Assembly (NCBI GenBank): GCA_035511435.1
Contig: DATKFJ010000009.1
Location: 1 to 16,322 of the forward strand
Length of the DNA: 16,322 nucleotides
Origin: JAMXLO01 sp035511435
GTDB lineage: Bacteria; Pseudomonadota; Alphaproteobacteria; Acetobacterales; Acetobacteraceae
Direction: 5' to 3'
Part shown: piece by piece, positions 1 to 7,377 of the stretch
Position numbering within the stretch: the first letter of the stretch is position 1
How the letters are laid out: every line of letters starts with the position of its first letter
Translations under genes and position numbers: made by a program
Notes under the pieces: model-generated
Database searches by the model: none
What the model saw: the letters and a program-made list of their open reading frames with translations, nothing else
Told to the model about the DNA's origin: nothing

Positions 1-819
1 CTCACGAGAGAAATCCGCAGTGCCGAACAGCATATCCCACCAGGGTAGAACCGCGCCGTAGTTGCAGCTACGCAGCCCCGCGGCCAGCAACCCATGATGC
101 GCGCGATGGAACCGCGGCGAGATCAGCAGCCGCTCGCCCAGCCAGCCGAACGACACGCGGGCGTTGGCATGCGACAGGCTTTCCAGGAATCGCAGCACCA
201 GCACCAGCAGGGGAAACTGCATCGGCGGCACGCCGATCGCCAGCGCGATCACGCCGAACCATAGCGCGCTGATCAGGTCGTCCAGCACGTGGTTGCGGTC
301 GTCGGACCAGAACGTCATCTGCCGCTGCGCGTGATGCAGTGAATGCAGCGCCCACCACCAGCCGAACCAGTGCGACAGCCGATGCCGCCAGTAGTCGGCG
401 CAGTCCAGGATCACGGCATACACCACGAAGGTCAGCACCGGCTGCCCGAGCATGAAAGGCAGCAGACGCTCCAGCATCGGCGGCACCCAGCCATGATCGG
501 TCAGGAACCCGTTCAGCGCCACCTGCACGCGATAGAACAGCACGAAGGTGAACAGCGGCAGCACGCCGACGCGCGAGATCACGGTGTACAGCACATCCAC
601 CCACACCGCCCGCGCATCCGGCCAGCGCTCCACCGGACGCCAGCGTTCCAGCGGCACGCAGACGGCGAAGGTGATCGCCACCTGGCACGCGCCATACACC
701 GCGAACAGTGCCCAGCCGTACGACACGTCCTCCCACTGCATCATGCCCGTGGCGTAGAGCAGCGGGATCAGCAGGTGTTCCTGCAACCAGCCGGCGGCGA
801 GGTCGAACGGGTCACCCAT
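1..819 (-). CDS. Fatty acid hydroxylase / sterol desaturase family membrane protein (3' end outside window)
   Basis: Integral-membrane di-iron oxygenase of the fatty acid hydroxylase/sterol desaturase superfamily. Such enzymes hydroxylate or desaturate lipid chains, sterols or related isoprenoids, and the substrate here cannot be read from sequence. The 273 visible residues carry the family's histidine clusters: HRLSH at about 146-150, HSLHH at 159-163, a further His in SHAN at about 217, and HRAHH at 238-242. Hydrophobic segments lie at about 35-55, 75-97, 122-140 and 185-212. The frame stays open to base 1, so the C-terminus is missing. The ATG at 819 lies 4 bp after the stop of the beta-propeller gene, which suggests co-transcription; no strong ribosome site precedes it, so translation may be coupled. 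The family assignment is firm and the substrate is unknown. Confidence 0.9.
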   Translation of the reverse strand, partial: MGDPFDLAAGWLQEHLLIPLLYATGMMQWEDVSYGWALFAVYGACQVAITFAVCVPLERWRPVERWPDARAVWVDVLYTVISRVGVLPLFTFVLFYRVQVALNGFLTDHGWVPPMLERLLPFMLGQPVLTFVVYAVILDCADYWRHRLSHWFGWWWALHSLHHAQRQMTFWSDDRNHVLDDLISALWFGVIALAIGVPPMQFPLLVLVLRFLESLSHANARVSFGWLGERLLISPRFHRAHHGLLAAGLRSCNYGAVLPWWDMLFGTADFSRE

Positions 820-823
820 GGCG

Positions 824-1780
824 TCAGCGTGCCGCCACGCTTGCGGTGGCGTTCGCCTGGGGGCTCAGGAAGATGCCGTGCGGCGAGCGGCCGACTTCGA
901 TGGTCTGGTAATCGCCGGTCTTCGGATCCAGCACGGCCACCTTCTCGGCGAAGCGCCGCGTGATCCACAACTTGCCGTCGGGCGCGAAGGCGATGTCGTC
1001 CGGGCCGCCGGGAATGCTGTAGCTGCGGATCAGCGCCAGGGTGGACGCGTCGAGCGATGTCGTCGTGCCGGCGACGCGGTTGTTCACCCAGATGATCTTG
1101 CCGTCCGGCGACAGGAACAGGTTGTGCGCACCCTTGCCGGTATGGACGCGCCTGACCACCCGGCCGTCCGCCGGGTCCACCACCGCGACATAGTCGATGC
1201 CCATGTCGGCGACCAGCACCTTGCCATCGTGCCACATCACACCGGCCGGCGTGCGGCCGACCTTCTCCTTCCAAAGGATCTCCAATTTGTTGAGATCGAT
1301 CGCCACCAGGCTGTCGGTTTCCTGCAGGCTGACGAACACGCGGCTGGAATCCGGTGCGTAGGCGAGATGGCTCGGCATCGACGTGATCGGGAAGCGCTTC
1401 AGCAATTGCATGGTGGCGGCGTCGTAGATGTCGATCTGATTGCGCGCCAGGCCGTTGACCACCAGGAACCGGCCGTTCGGACTGAAGCCCAGTTGGTAGG
1501 GATCGGCCACCGTCATGCGCTTCTGGATCGCCGCGGTCATCGGATCGAGGAACAGCATCTGGTTGCCGACGGTGTCGCCGACCAGCAGGCTCTTGCCGTC
1601 GGGGCTGAGTGCCACGTGATGCGGTTCGCGCAGCACAGGGATGCGGCGCAGCTCTTTCTCGGTGGTCATGTCGACCAGGCTGATCGAGGCGCCGCCGGAG
1701 TTGATCACGAACGCGATGCCCGACGCGGCTGCCGGATTGGCGCCGAGGATCAGCAGCGGCAGGAGGACAAGGAAGAGCAT
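824..1780 (-). CDS. Exported YVTN/YncE-like beta-propeller protein
   Basis: Secreted beta-propeller of the YVTN/YncE-like type, about 318 residues from the chosen start. The N-terminus is a clear signal peptide: a hydrophobic LFLVLLPLLIL core, then an Ala-rich cleavage region (NPAAASG). The body is built of about 40-residue blades, each with a recurring SPDG/SPNG turn followed by a beta strand (LSPDGKSLLVGD, FSPNGRFLVVNG, APDSSRVFVSL, LSPDGKIIWVNN, APDGKLWITRR). Such proteins act in the periplasm as binding scaffolds or, rarely, enzymes; the exact role is unknown. The frame extends upstream to an ATG at 1963, but those 61 residues are Ser/Arg-rich, read through REP-like repeats (1801-1942), and would bury the signal peptide. 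I therefore start at 1780, although it lacks a good ribosome site. The gene lies 4 bp upstream of the hydroxylase gene and is probably its operon partner. Confidence 0.85.
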   Translation of the reverse strand: MLFLVLLPLLILGANPAAASGIAFVINSGGASISLVDMTTEKELRRIPVLREPHHVALSPDGKSLLVGDTVGNQMLFLDPMTAAIQKRMTVADPYQLGFSPNGRFLVVNGLARNQIDIYDAATMQLLKRFPITSMPSHLAYAPDSSRVFVSLQETDSLVAIDLNKLEILWKEKVGRTPAGVMWHDGKVLVADMGIDYVAVVDPADGRVVRRVHTGKGAHNLFLSPDGKIIWVNNRVAGTTTSLDASTLALIRSYSIPGGPDDIAFAPDGKLWITRRFAEKVAVLDPKTGDYQTIEVGRSPHGIFLSPQANATASVAAR

Positions 1781-1800
1781 CGTGGCAAGCCGGTTCCAGC

Positions 1801-1834
1801 GGATCCTGGGTCCCCGCGTTTGCTGGGATGACGG
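1801..1834. repeat. REP-like extragenic palindrome
   Basis: An imperfect hairpin with arms around TCCCCGC and GCTGGGA sits inside a longer unit that reads, on the minus strand, CCGTCATCCCAGC ... GCGGGGACCCAG. I recognise this as the short palindromic element, of the type CGTCATCCC-GCGAAAGC-GGGATCCAG, dispersed between genes in many proteobacteria. It lies just upstream of the probable propeller start. The assignment rests on remembered consensus, not on a search. Confidence 0.7.
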
Positions 1835-1906
1835 AAAGGCGCGCGGGGGTGACGGCAAAGGCGACGACACAATGCGGCGCGAGTTAAAGCGAGGCGACAT
1901 AAGGCA

Positions 1907-1942
1907 GGACTGGGACGACAGACGGGACTGGGATGACGGCAT
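1907..1942. repeat. Degenerate tandem copies related to the upstream palindrome
   Basis: GGACTGGGA occurs at 1907-1915 and again at 1925-1933, giving an 18-bp period. The 12-mer CTGGGATGACGG at 1928-1939 is identical to 1823-1834 in the palindrome. A related GGGGTGACGG piece lies near 1848. The whole 1801-1942 stretch therefore looks like decayed or partly duplicated copies of one repeat filling the gap between the O-antigen ligase-like gene and the propeller gene. Confidence 0.6.
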
Positions 1943-1995
1943 GGTTGCGAGTCTCGTGCGCATAGGGCGCGGCTCCGGCTGGGACAGGCGCGTGC

Positions 1996-3402
1996 CTACG
2001 CCACCTCACCCGCGTCCAGCAAGACTGGCATTGCAACAGGCACCGCCTCACGCTCGCGTGCGCCGCGCGCGAAGACCGCCGTGGCAAATGCGAAGAACAC
2101 GCAGCCGGTGGTCGCGATCAGCACGTTGTCGGTATAGGCGTGCGCGGCGAAGGCCAGGAACACCAGCCGCATGATCACCTTGTCGGTGTGGCACAGACGG
2201 CGCGTATGCTGCATGACCCACAGCACGAACAGCACGATCAACAGACCGCGGCCAAACTGGCCACCCTCGACCAGCATGCGCAGATATTCGTTGTGCGCGG
2301 CCCTGGTCTGGATCAACTGCGCCAGTTCGCTGGTCTCCGGGATGATGGCGTTGCCCGCGCCCACGCCCCAGCCGAACCAAGGCGATGTCGCGGCGGCCTG
2401 CTCGAACGGTGGCCACAGCAGGTCGCGACCGCTGAGGTTGCCGGCCTGGGTGCTCATGACGTTGAACAGGCGCACCTCGGACAGCTCGCTGGCCAGCATG
2501 ACCAGCAGCGGCACCAGGCAGGCAGCCACCAGCAGGGGAAGCATCCGGCGCCGGCGGGACAATACCGGGGACCGCAGGAACGCGAGGGTCAGGCAGGTCA
2601 CCGCGACCGCGTAGGCGAGCGGGGCACGCGCGCCGGTCAGCACCATGATCAGGAAGTTGACCGCCAGCAGGCCGAGCCAGCTGGACCGGCCCTCGCGATA
2701 CAGCTCGATCAGGCAGGCATAGATCGCGGCGAGGCAGAATCCGGCGAGGAACGCCGGATGGCCCAACGCAGCCAGCCGCTCCCCACCGCTATCGACGAAC
2801 AGTGGCCGCACGCCGGCGAGCGCCAGCAGCGCACCGGCGGCCACGGTGAGCAGCGGTATCCAGGCTGTCATGCGGATCATCACCTTGCCCCAGTCGCAGG
2901 ACAGGCGGCTGAACGCGAAGGCGAACGGCGCCGCCGAGCCGACCAGGGAGCGCAGGCTCTCGGCTTGCGTCAGGTCGGGGTGCAGGCCATGCGCCAGCCC
3001 GACGACGAACATCGCAAGGAAGGCGAGGCCCGGGTTGAACACGTCCAACCTGGGGCCGTAGCGCACGATGCACAGCAGGGAGAGGCCCAACTCGGCTGCC
3101 TTGACGGCTGCAATGACGGGCTGGAACGTCGCGGGACCGAGCAGATCTCCCAGCGTCATTTCCAGTGTGCTGCCGGCGATCAGCAGCCAGGCGGCGCAAA
3201 ACACAACTGTGTGACGAAACGCGAGGACGGCGACGCCGGCCGCGGCGGCGATGGCCAGCGGCGCCCAAAACAATTGTGGGGCGAACACGGCACCGGCGCC
3301 GGTCGCGGCGATGACGGCACAGGCTGCCACGGTGAGCGGAACGGTCCACTCGGCCTGGCTGGACCAGGGATTCGGCAACGGCGCGCGCGATGAGTACGAC
3401 AT
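1996..3402 (-). CDS. O-antigen ligase / Wzy-family polymerase-like membrane protein
   Basis: Polytopic inner-membrane protein of 468 residues from the O-antigen ligase/polymerase superfamily (WaaL/Wzy). These join or polymerise undecaprenyl-linked glycans on the periplasmic face. About ten to eleven hydrophobic segments are visible. A long loop in the C-terminal third contains GWGVGAGNAI and, near residue 368, HNEYLRMLVEGG, the hallmark of the Wzy_C region in which a conserved His precedes an aromatic and a Gly pair. Length is normal for the family. The ATG at 3402 is the first start in this open frame and has no obvious Shine-Dalgarno sequence. Ligase and polymerase cannot be told apart here. 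The gene stands alone, divergent from the lactonase gene, and shares its surface-glycan theme with the glycosyltransferase genes at 8.6-11.7 kb. Confidence 0.87.
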   Translation of the reverse strand: MSYSSRAPLPNPWSSQAEWTVPLTVAACAVIAATGAGAVFAPQLFWAPLAIAAAAGVAVLAFRHTVVFCAAWLLIAGSTLEMTLGDLLGPATFQPVIAAVKAAELGLSLLCIVRYGPRLDVFNPGLAFLAMFVVGLAHGLHPDLTQAESLRSLVGSAAPFAFAFSRLSCDWGKVMIRMTAWIPLLTVAAGALLALAGVRPLFVDSGGERLAALGHPAFLAGFCLAAIYACLIELYREGRSSWLGLLAVNFLIMVLTGARAPLAYAVAVTCLTLAFLRSPVLSRRRRMLPLLVAACLVPLLVMLASELSEVRLFNVMSTQAGNLSGRDLLWPPFEQAAATSPWFGWGVGAGNAIIPETSELAQLIQTRAAHNEYLRMLVEGGQFGRGLLIVLFVLWVMQHTRRLCHTDKVIMRLVFLAFAAHAYTDNVLIATTGCVFFAFATAVFARGAREREAVPVAMPVLLDAGEVA

Positions 3403-3620
3403 GCGCCGCAGGGCAACACGAAATCCCTACCAAATCACTGTAGTGGGTGCGTCACGGATGGCAGTCCGGCTGGCTTTCTGCCGCGTGCCGACCCACCGCC
3501 GTTGCGGGTCCAGGGCACGCTTCGCAGGCATGACGAATTCGCGGCGGCTCTGCCATACTCGTCTGCGGTTATTCCTGCGTGCCTGTTATGGCTCGTCGCA
3601 TCGGTCGGGGGAACGGACAA
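3403..3620. other. Divergent intergenic region between O-antigen ligase-like and lactonase genes
   Basis: This gap of 218 bp must hold the promoters of both divergent genes. I found no convincing -35/-10 pair on either strand and no clear dyad. The only solid signal is the GGGGGA purine run at about 3607-3612, 8-9 bp before the ATG at 3621. Confidence 0.4.
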
Positions 3621-4541
3621 ATGAACGAATTGCGCGTCGTGGCGACAGGGCTGTGTTTTCCGGAAGGGCCTGTCGCGATGCGGGATGGCTCCGTCGTGCT
3701 GGTGGAGATCGAACGGCAGACCGTCAGCCGTGTGCTGCCGGACGGCACGGTGCAGGTTGTGGCGCGGACGGGCGGCGGGCCGAACGGTCTGGCGGTGGGG
3801 CCGGACGGCGCGTTCTACATCTGCAACAACGGCGGCTTTGCCTGGCGGCTGGAGGAAAACCTGTTCCGCCCGGCCATGATGGCGTCCGACTATGTCAGCG
3901 GCCGCATCGAACGGGTCGATCCGAACACCGGCGCGGTGAGCGTGCTGTACGACCGGTGCGGCGGGCAAAAGCTCAACGGCCCGAACGACATCGTGTTCGA
4001 CGCGCATGGCGGGTTTTATTTCACCGACCTCGGCAAGACGCGGGCGCGCGATCGCGACCACGGGGTGATCTATTATGCGCTGGCAGATGGTTCGAAGATC
4101 AATGAGGTGGCGTTTCCATGCCTGACGCCGAACGGCATCGGGCTGTCGCCGGATGATCGTGTGCTGTACGTCGCCGAGACCGAGCCTGCGCGGCTCTGGG
4201 CGTTCGACATCACCGCGCCGGGGGTGGTGGCGAAACAGGGCTGGCCTTCGCCGAATGGTGGCCGGCTGGTCGCCGGACTTGGCGGGTTCCAGCGTTTCGA
4301 CAGCCTGGCGGTGGAGGCCGGCGGCAACATCTGCGTCGCGACCCTGGTGACCGGCTGCATCAGCGTGTTCGCACCCGACGGCAGGCTGGTGCGGCAGCTG
4401 GCGATGCCCGATCCGGTGACCACGAACATCTGTTTCGGTGGCGCGGACCTGCGAACGGCGTTTGTCACGCTGTCGGGCACCGGGCAGTTGGTCGCGATGG
4501 ATTGGCCCGAGGCAGGATTGAAGCCGGCGCACGACGGCTGA
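3621..4541 (+). CDS. SMP-30/gluconolactonase/LRE family sugar lactonase
   Basis: Six-bladed propeller hydrolase of the SMP-30/gluconolactonase family, 306 residues. Members open sugar-acid lactones using one divalent metal. The expected metal and substrate residues are visible in order: Glu15 in FPEGP, the LNGPND motif (Asn119-Asp123), Asn171 in TPNGIGLSPD and Asp227 in FDSLAVE. The GPNGLAVG and GGFYFTD blade motifs also fit. No signal peptide is seen, so it is probably cytoplasmic. I start at ATG 3621 because a GGGGGA ribosome site lies 8-9 bp upstream and the protein then begins at the usual family position; an in-frame ATG at 3579 would add 14 unsupported residues. The exact substrate lactone is unknown, and no sugar dehydrogenase adjoins to suggest one. 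Confidence 0.9.
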   Translation: MNELRVVATGLCFPEGPVAMRDGSVVLVEIERQTVSRVLPDGTVQVVARTGGGPNGLAVGPDGAFYICNNGGFAWRLEENLFRPAMMASDYVSGRIERVDPNTGAVSVLYDRCGGQKLNGPNDIVFDAHGGFYFTDLGKTRARDRDHGVIYYALADGSKINEVAFPCLTPNGIGLSPDDRVLYVAETEPARLWAFDITAPGVVAKQGWPSPNGGRLVAGLGGFQRFDSLAVEAGGNICVATLVTGCISVFAPDGRLVRQLAMPDPVTTNICFGGADLRTAFVTLSGTGQLVAMDWPEAGLKPAHDG

Positions 4542-4611
4542 AAGCTTCTCGCAATCGCTGGTGGATTACCCCGATGCTGATTTTGTCAGCAGAGGGTCGG
4601 TGCCGGTGGGA

Positions 4612-4926
4612 ATGTCGTCATACTTCGATAAAGCCGCCGCGGAGCCGCGGTCATTTGCGGCGGGCGATGCGGTGCCATATTCCGGCATCTATCGGGTGAA
4701 ACATCAGCAACGGCATGCCGCGGAGCACGATGTGACATGCGTCTCCGGCCGCAACTTTCCATCGTGCCGCGAGTGCGGCGCCGATGTGCAATTCAAGCTG
4801 CTTCAGGCGGTGCGCCTGATCGACAAGCACGAACTGTTTCGCACGCAGCGGACGCCGATGCGATCGGGGACATCGCAGCCGTGGTGGGATGGCAGCGTGC
4901 TGAACGGCGAGACCGAGGTGTTCTGA
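4612..4926 (+). CDS. Small conserved-looking CxxC protein of unknown function
   Basis: A 104-residue soluble protein. The core, about residues 17-77, reads like a small hypothetical family I have seen in soil proteobacteria: SGIYRV, a His-spaced stretch (His31, His35, His39), DVTC, FPSCRECG (Cys43, Cys52, Cys55), then a helical region ending in DKHELF. The CxxC with a nearby Cys and several His residues suggests a zinc-binding knuckle, but there is no complete second CxxC, so metal binding is inference. The C-terminal 25 residues are polar and poorly structured. I start at ATG 4612, preceded by a GGTGGGA purine run; a GTG at 4561 in the same frame is possible. It lies about 70 bp downstream of the lactonase gene and converges on tyrS. 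Confidence 0.65.
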   Translation: MSSYFDKAAAEPRSFAAGDAVPYSGIYRVKHQQRHAAEHDVTCVSGRNFPSCRECGADVQFKLLQAVRLIDKHELFRTQRTPMRSGTSQPWWDGSVLNGETEVF

Positions 4927-4951
4927 CGGCGGTTTGGCGAGCCGTGCGTCG

Positions 4952-4983
4952 CTGATTGGTGCGGTGCTTACAGCGGCAATCAG
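4952..4983. terminator. Weak inverted repeat at the tyrS / small-protein convergence
   Basis: CTGATTG at 4952-4958 pairs with CAATCAG at 4977-4983, a 7-bp stem with an 18-nt loop that overlaps the tyrS stop codon. It could be a bidirectional terminator for the two converging genes. However, there is no T-run and the stem is short, so this is tentative. Confidence 0.25.
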
Positions 4984-6224
4984 GCCGCGCGGACCAACCG
5001 ATGCTGCTTGCGGCCGGCCGACAGCTTGATCGCATTGTCATGCAGATCGGCCGCCGTCACCGCCCGGCCCTCGTCCGTGACCGGCACGTCGTTGATGCGC
5101 GCGCCACCGCCGCGGATCAGCCGACGCGCCTCGCCATTGCTGGCTGCAAGGCCGGCGATGGTGAACAGGCGGAAGGCGGGGATGCCGGCTTCCAGCTCAC
5201 CACGCGGCACGTCGACGCCCGGCAGCGTGTCCGCTGCCTCGCCATGCTCGAAGGCGCGCCGAGCGGTTTCGGCCGCGGCGGCGGCGGCATCGGTGCCGTG
5301 CGCGAGTCGGGTCGCCTCGGTCGCCAGCAGCTTCTTCGCCTCGTTGATTTCGGCCATGCCCAGTGTCTCGATCCGCGCGATTTCGGGCAACGGCAGGTCG
5401 GTGAACAGCCGCAGGAACCGGCCGACATCTTCGTCCTCCGTATTGCGCCAGAACTGCCAGTAGTCGTACGGCGACAGCCGGTCGGCGGTGAGCCACACCG
5501 CCCCCTGCGCGGACTTGCCCATCTTGGTACCGGACGCGGTGGTGATCAGCGGTGTGGTCAGGCCGTGGACCGCGTGGCCGTCGGTGCGCCGCGTCAGTTC
5601 CATGCCGCAGACGATGTTGCCCCACTGGTCGGAGCCGCCGATCTGCAGCGTGACCTCGTAGCGGCGGTTTAGCTCGCGGAAATCGTAGCTCTGCAGGATC
5701 ATGTAGTTGAATTCGAGGAAGGTCAGCGGCTGCTCGCGCTCCAGCCGGATGCGTACGCTGTCGAAGCTCAGCATGCGGTTGACGGTGAAATGCGTGCCGA
5801 CATCGCGCAGCAATGGGATGTAGCCGAGTTTGCTGAGCCAGTCGTCGTTGTTGGCCATGATCGCATCGGTGGGGCCGTCGCCGAAGCGCAGGAACGGATC
5901 GAAGCAACGACGGATGCCGGCCATGTTCGCGGCGATCTGCTCGTCGGTCAGCAACTGGCGCGATTCGTCCTTGCCGGAGGGATCGCCGATGCGCGTGGTG
6001 CCGCCGCCCATCAGCACCAGCGGGCGATGGCCATGGCGCTGCAAAAGTCGGAGAATCATGATCTGCACCAGGCTGCCGACGTGCAGGCTGTCCGCGGTGC
6101 AGTCGAAGCCGATGTAAGCGGTCACTGTGCCGTCGCGCAGCGCCGTATCCAGCGCCTCGGTGTCGGTGCACTGGAAGACGAAGCCGCGTTCGGTGGCTTC
6201 CTGGAGGAATTCGCTTTTGACCAT
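4980..6224 (-). CDS. tyrS: Tyrosyl-tRNA synthetase
   Basis: Class I aminoacyl-tRNA synthetase, 414 residues, that charges tRNA-Tyr in the cytoplasm. The N-terminal catalytic domain shows YIGFDCTADSLHVGS, with the HIGH-type signature as HVGS at 48-51. The central LQIGGSDQWGN motif near 194-203 binds tyrosine, and the second signature is KMGKS at 234-238. The C-terminus carries the S4 RNA-binding domain (RLIRGGGARINDVPV). Length is normal. The start fits the common family beginning (M-x-K-S-E-F-L) although no strong ribosome site precedes it. It is divergent from anmK with only 56 bp between the two starts, so the promoters must be packed together there. This tyrS-anmK pairing is common in alphaproteobacteria. 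Confidence 0.97.
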   Translation of the reverse strand: MVKSEFLQEATERGFVFQCTDTEALDTALRDGTVTAYIGFDCTADSLHVGSLVQIMILRLLQRHGHRPLVLMGGGTTRIGDPSGKDESRQLLTDEQIAANMAGIRRCFDPFLRFGDGPTDAIMANNDDWLSKLGYIPLLRDVGTHFTVNRMLSFDSVRIRLEREQPLTFLEFNYMILQSYDFRELNRRYEVTLQIGGSDQWGNIVCGMELTRRTDGHAVHGLTTPLITTASGTKMGKSAQGAVWLTADRLSPYDYWQFWRNTEDEDVGRFLRLFTDLPLPEIARIETLGMAEINEAKKLLATEATRLAHGTDAAAAAAETARRAFEHGEAADTLPGVDVPRGELEAGIPAFRLFTIAGLAASNGEARRLIRGGGARINDVPVTDEGRAVTAADLHDNAIKLSAGRKQHRLVRAA

Positions 6225-6280
6225 GGCGCGGCTCGTATCAGCAGGTAGGCTGGGGCTAGCACAGACGGCGGCGGGGGAAA

Positions 6281-7357
6281 ATGCTGCGCACGATCGGACT
6301 GATGAGCGGGACGTCGCTGGATGGCGTCGATGCGGCCTGGCTCACCACCGATGGTGAGCGGATCGGCGAGTTCGGGCCGACACTGACCCTGGCATACGAT
6401 GAACGCCTGCGGGCGGACCTGCGGCGCATTCTGGACCAGGCGCCGACACTTCGTCCGGACGACCCCCGCCTGAAGACGGCGACGGCGCGCCTGACCGAGT
6501 ATCACGTGCGCGCGGTGGCGGCACTGGGACGGCAGGCGGACCTGATCGGGTTCCACGGCCAGACGATCCTGCATCAGCCCGACAAGCGGCGGACCTGGCA
6601 GATCGGCGATGCCGTCGAACTCGCGTGGCGCACCGGCGTCCCGGTGGCGTGGGATTTCCGGTCCGCCGATGTCGCGGTGGGCGGCCAGGGTGCGCCGTTC
6701 GCACCGGTCTACCATGCCGCACTCGCCCGAGGCCTGGCGACGCCGCTTGCGGTGCTGAATATCGGCGGCGTGGCGAACGTCACCTGGATCGGTGCGGATG
6801 GACGTCTGGTCGCCTTTGATACCGGGCCAGGCAATGGGCCGCTGGACGACTGGATCGCGCGCCGATCGGGCGTCGCGTTCGACCGGGACGGGGCGATCGC
6901 GCGGTCCGGGCGTGTCGACCCGGTCGTGCTGCGCCGATTGCTGGCGCACCGCTATTTTTCCCTGCCGCCGCCGAAGTCGCTGGATAGGCTGGACTTCGCC
7001 GCTGCGCTGGCCGCCAGCGGCCTTGCCGCGCTGTCGCCGGCCGATGGCGCCGCGACCCTGGTTGCGTTCACCGCCGGCGCCGTCGCCGCGGCACCGCTGC
7101 CGGCGCCGCCCCTGCGCTGGGTGGTCAGCGGCGGCGGACGCCACAACCCGGCGATCATGGCGGCGTTGCGCGACCTGCTCGCAGTCCCGGTCGATCCGGT
7201 GGAAGCACTCGGCTGGAACGGCGACGCGCTGGAGGCACAGTGCTTCGGGTTCCTGGCGGTGCGCACCAAACTCGGCTTGCCGATCAGCTTCCCCGGCACC
7301 ACCGGCATTCCGGTGCCGATGCAAGGTGGCCGGATGACCTCGCCGACGCCGGGATGA
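6281..7357 (+). CDS. anmK: Anhydro-N-acetylmuramic acid kinase
   Basis: Kinase of the ASKHA fold, 358 residues, that cleaves and phosphorylates 1,6-anhydro-MurNAc to MurNAc-6-phosphate during peptidoglycan recycling. The N-terminal phosphate-binding motif is textbook (GLMSGTSLDGVD). FHGQTI, the NIGGVANVT strand-loop, FDTGPGNGPLDDW and a late GGGRHNPAIM follow in the family's order. A GGGGGAAA ribosome site precedes the ATG at 6281 directly. Its stop TGA at 7355-7357 overlaps an in-frame ATG (7354) of the next gene, so the VanZ-like gene is probably co-transcribed with it. No functional link between the two is required, but both touch the cell envelope. Confidence 0.97.
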   Translation: MLRTIGLMSGTSLDGVDAAWLTTDGERIGEFGPTLTLAYDERLRADLRRILDQAPTLRPDDPRLKTATARLTEYHVRAVAALGRQADLIGFHGQTILHQPDKRRTWQIGDAVELAWRTGVPVAWDFRSADVAVGGQGAPFAPVYHAALARGLATPLAVLNIGGVANVTWIGADGRLVAFDTGPGNGPLDDWIARRSGVAFDRDGAIARSGRVDPVVLRRLLAHRYFSLPPPKSLDRLDFAAALAASGLAALSPADGAATLVAFTAGAVAAAPLPAPPLRWVVSGGGRHNPAIMAALRDLLAVPVDPVEALGWNGDALEAQCFGFLAVRTKLGLPISFPGTTGIPVPMQGGRMTSPTPG

Positions 7358-7377
7358 TACCACCACAGCGGAGACAA

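Noticed and set aside
68..736. 222-codon minus-strand frame inside the hydroxylase gene
   Set aside because: It is an out-of-frame reading of the hydroxylase; the other frame contains all the His motifs of the family.
2140..3393. Long open frame on the plus strand opposite the O-antigen ligase-like gene
   Set aside because: It encodes a Gln/Arg/His-rich sequence without recognisable domains and mirrors a clear membrane protein; typical antisense openness in GC-rich DNA.
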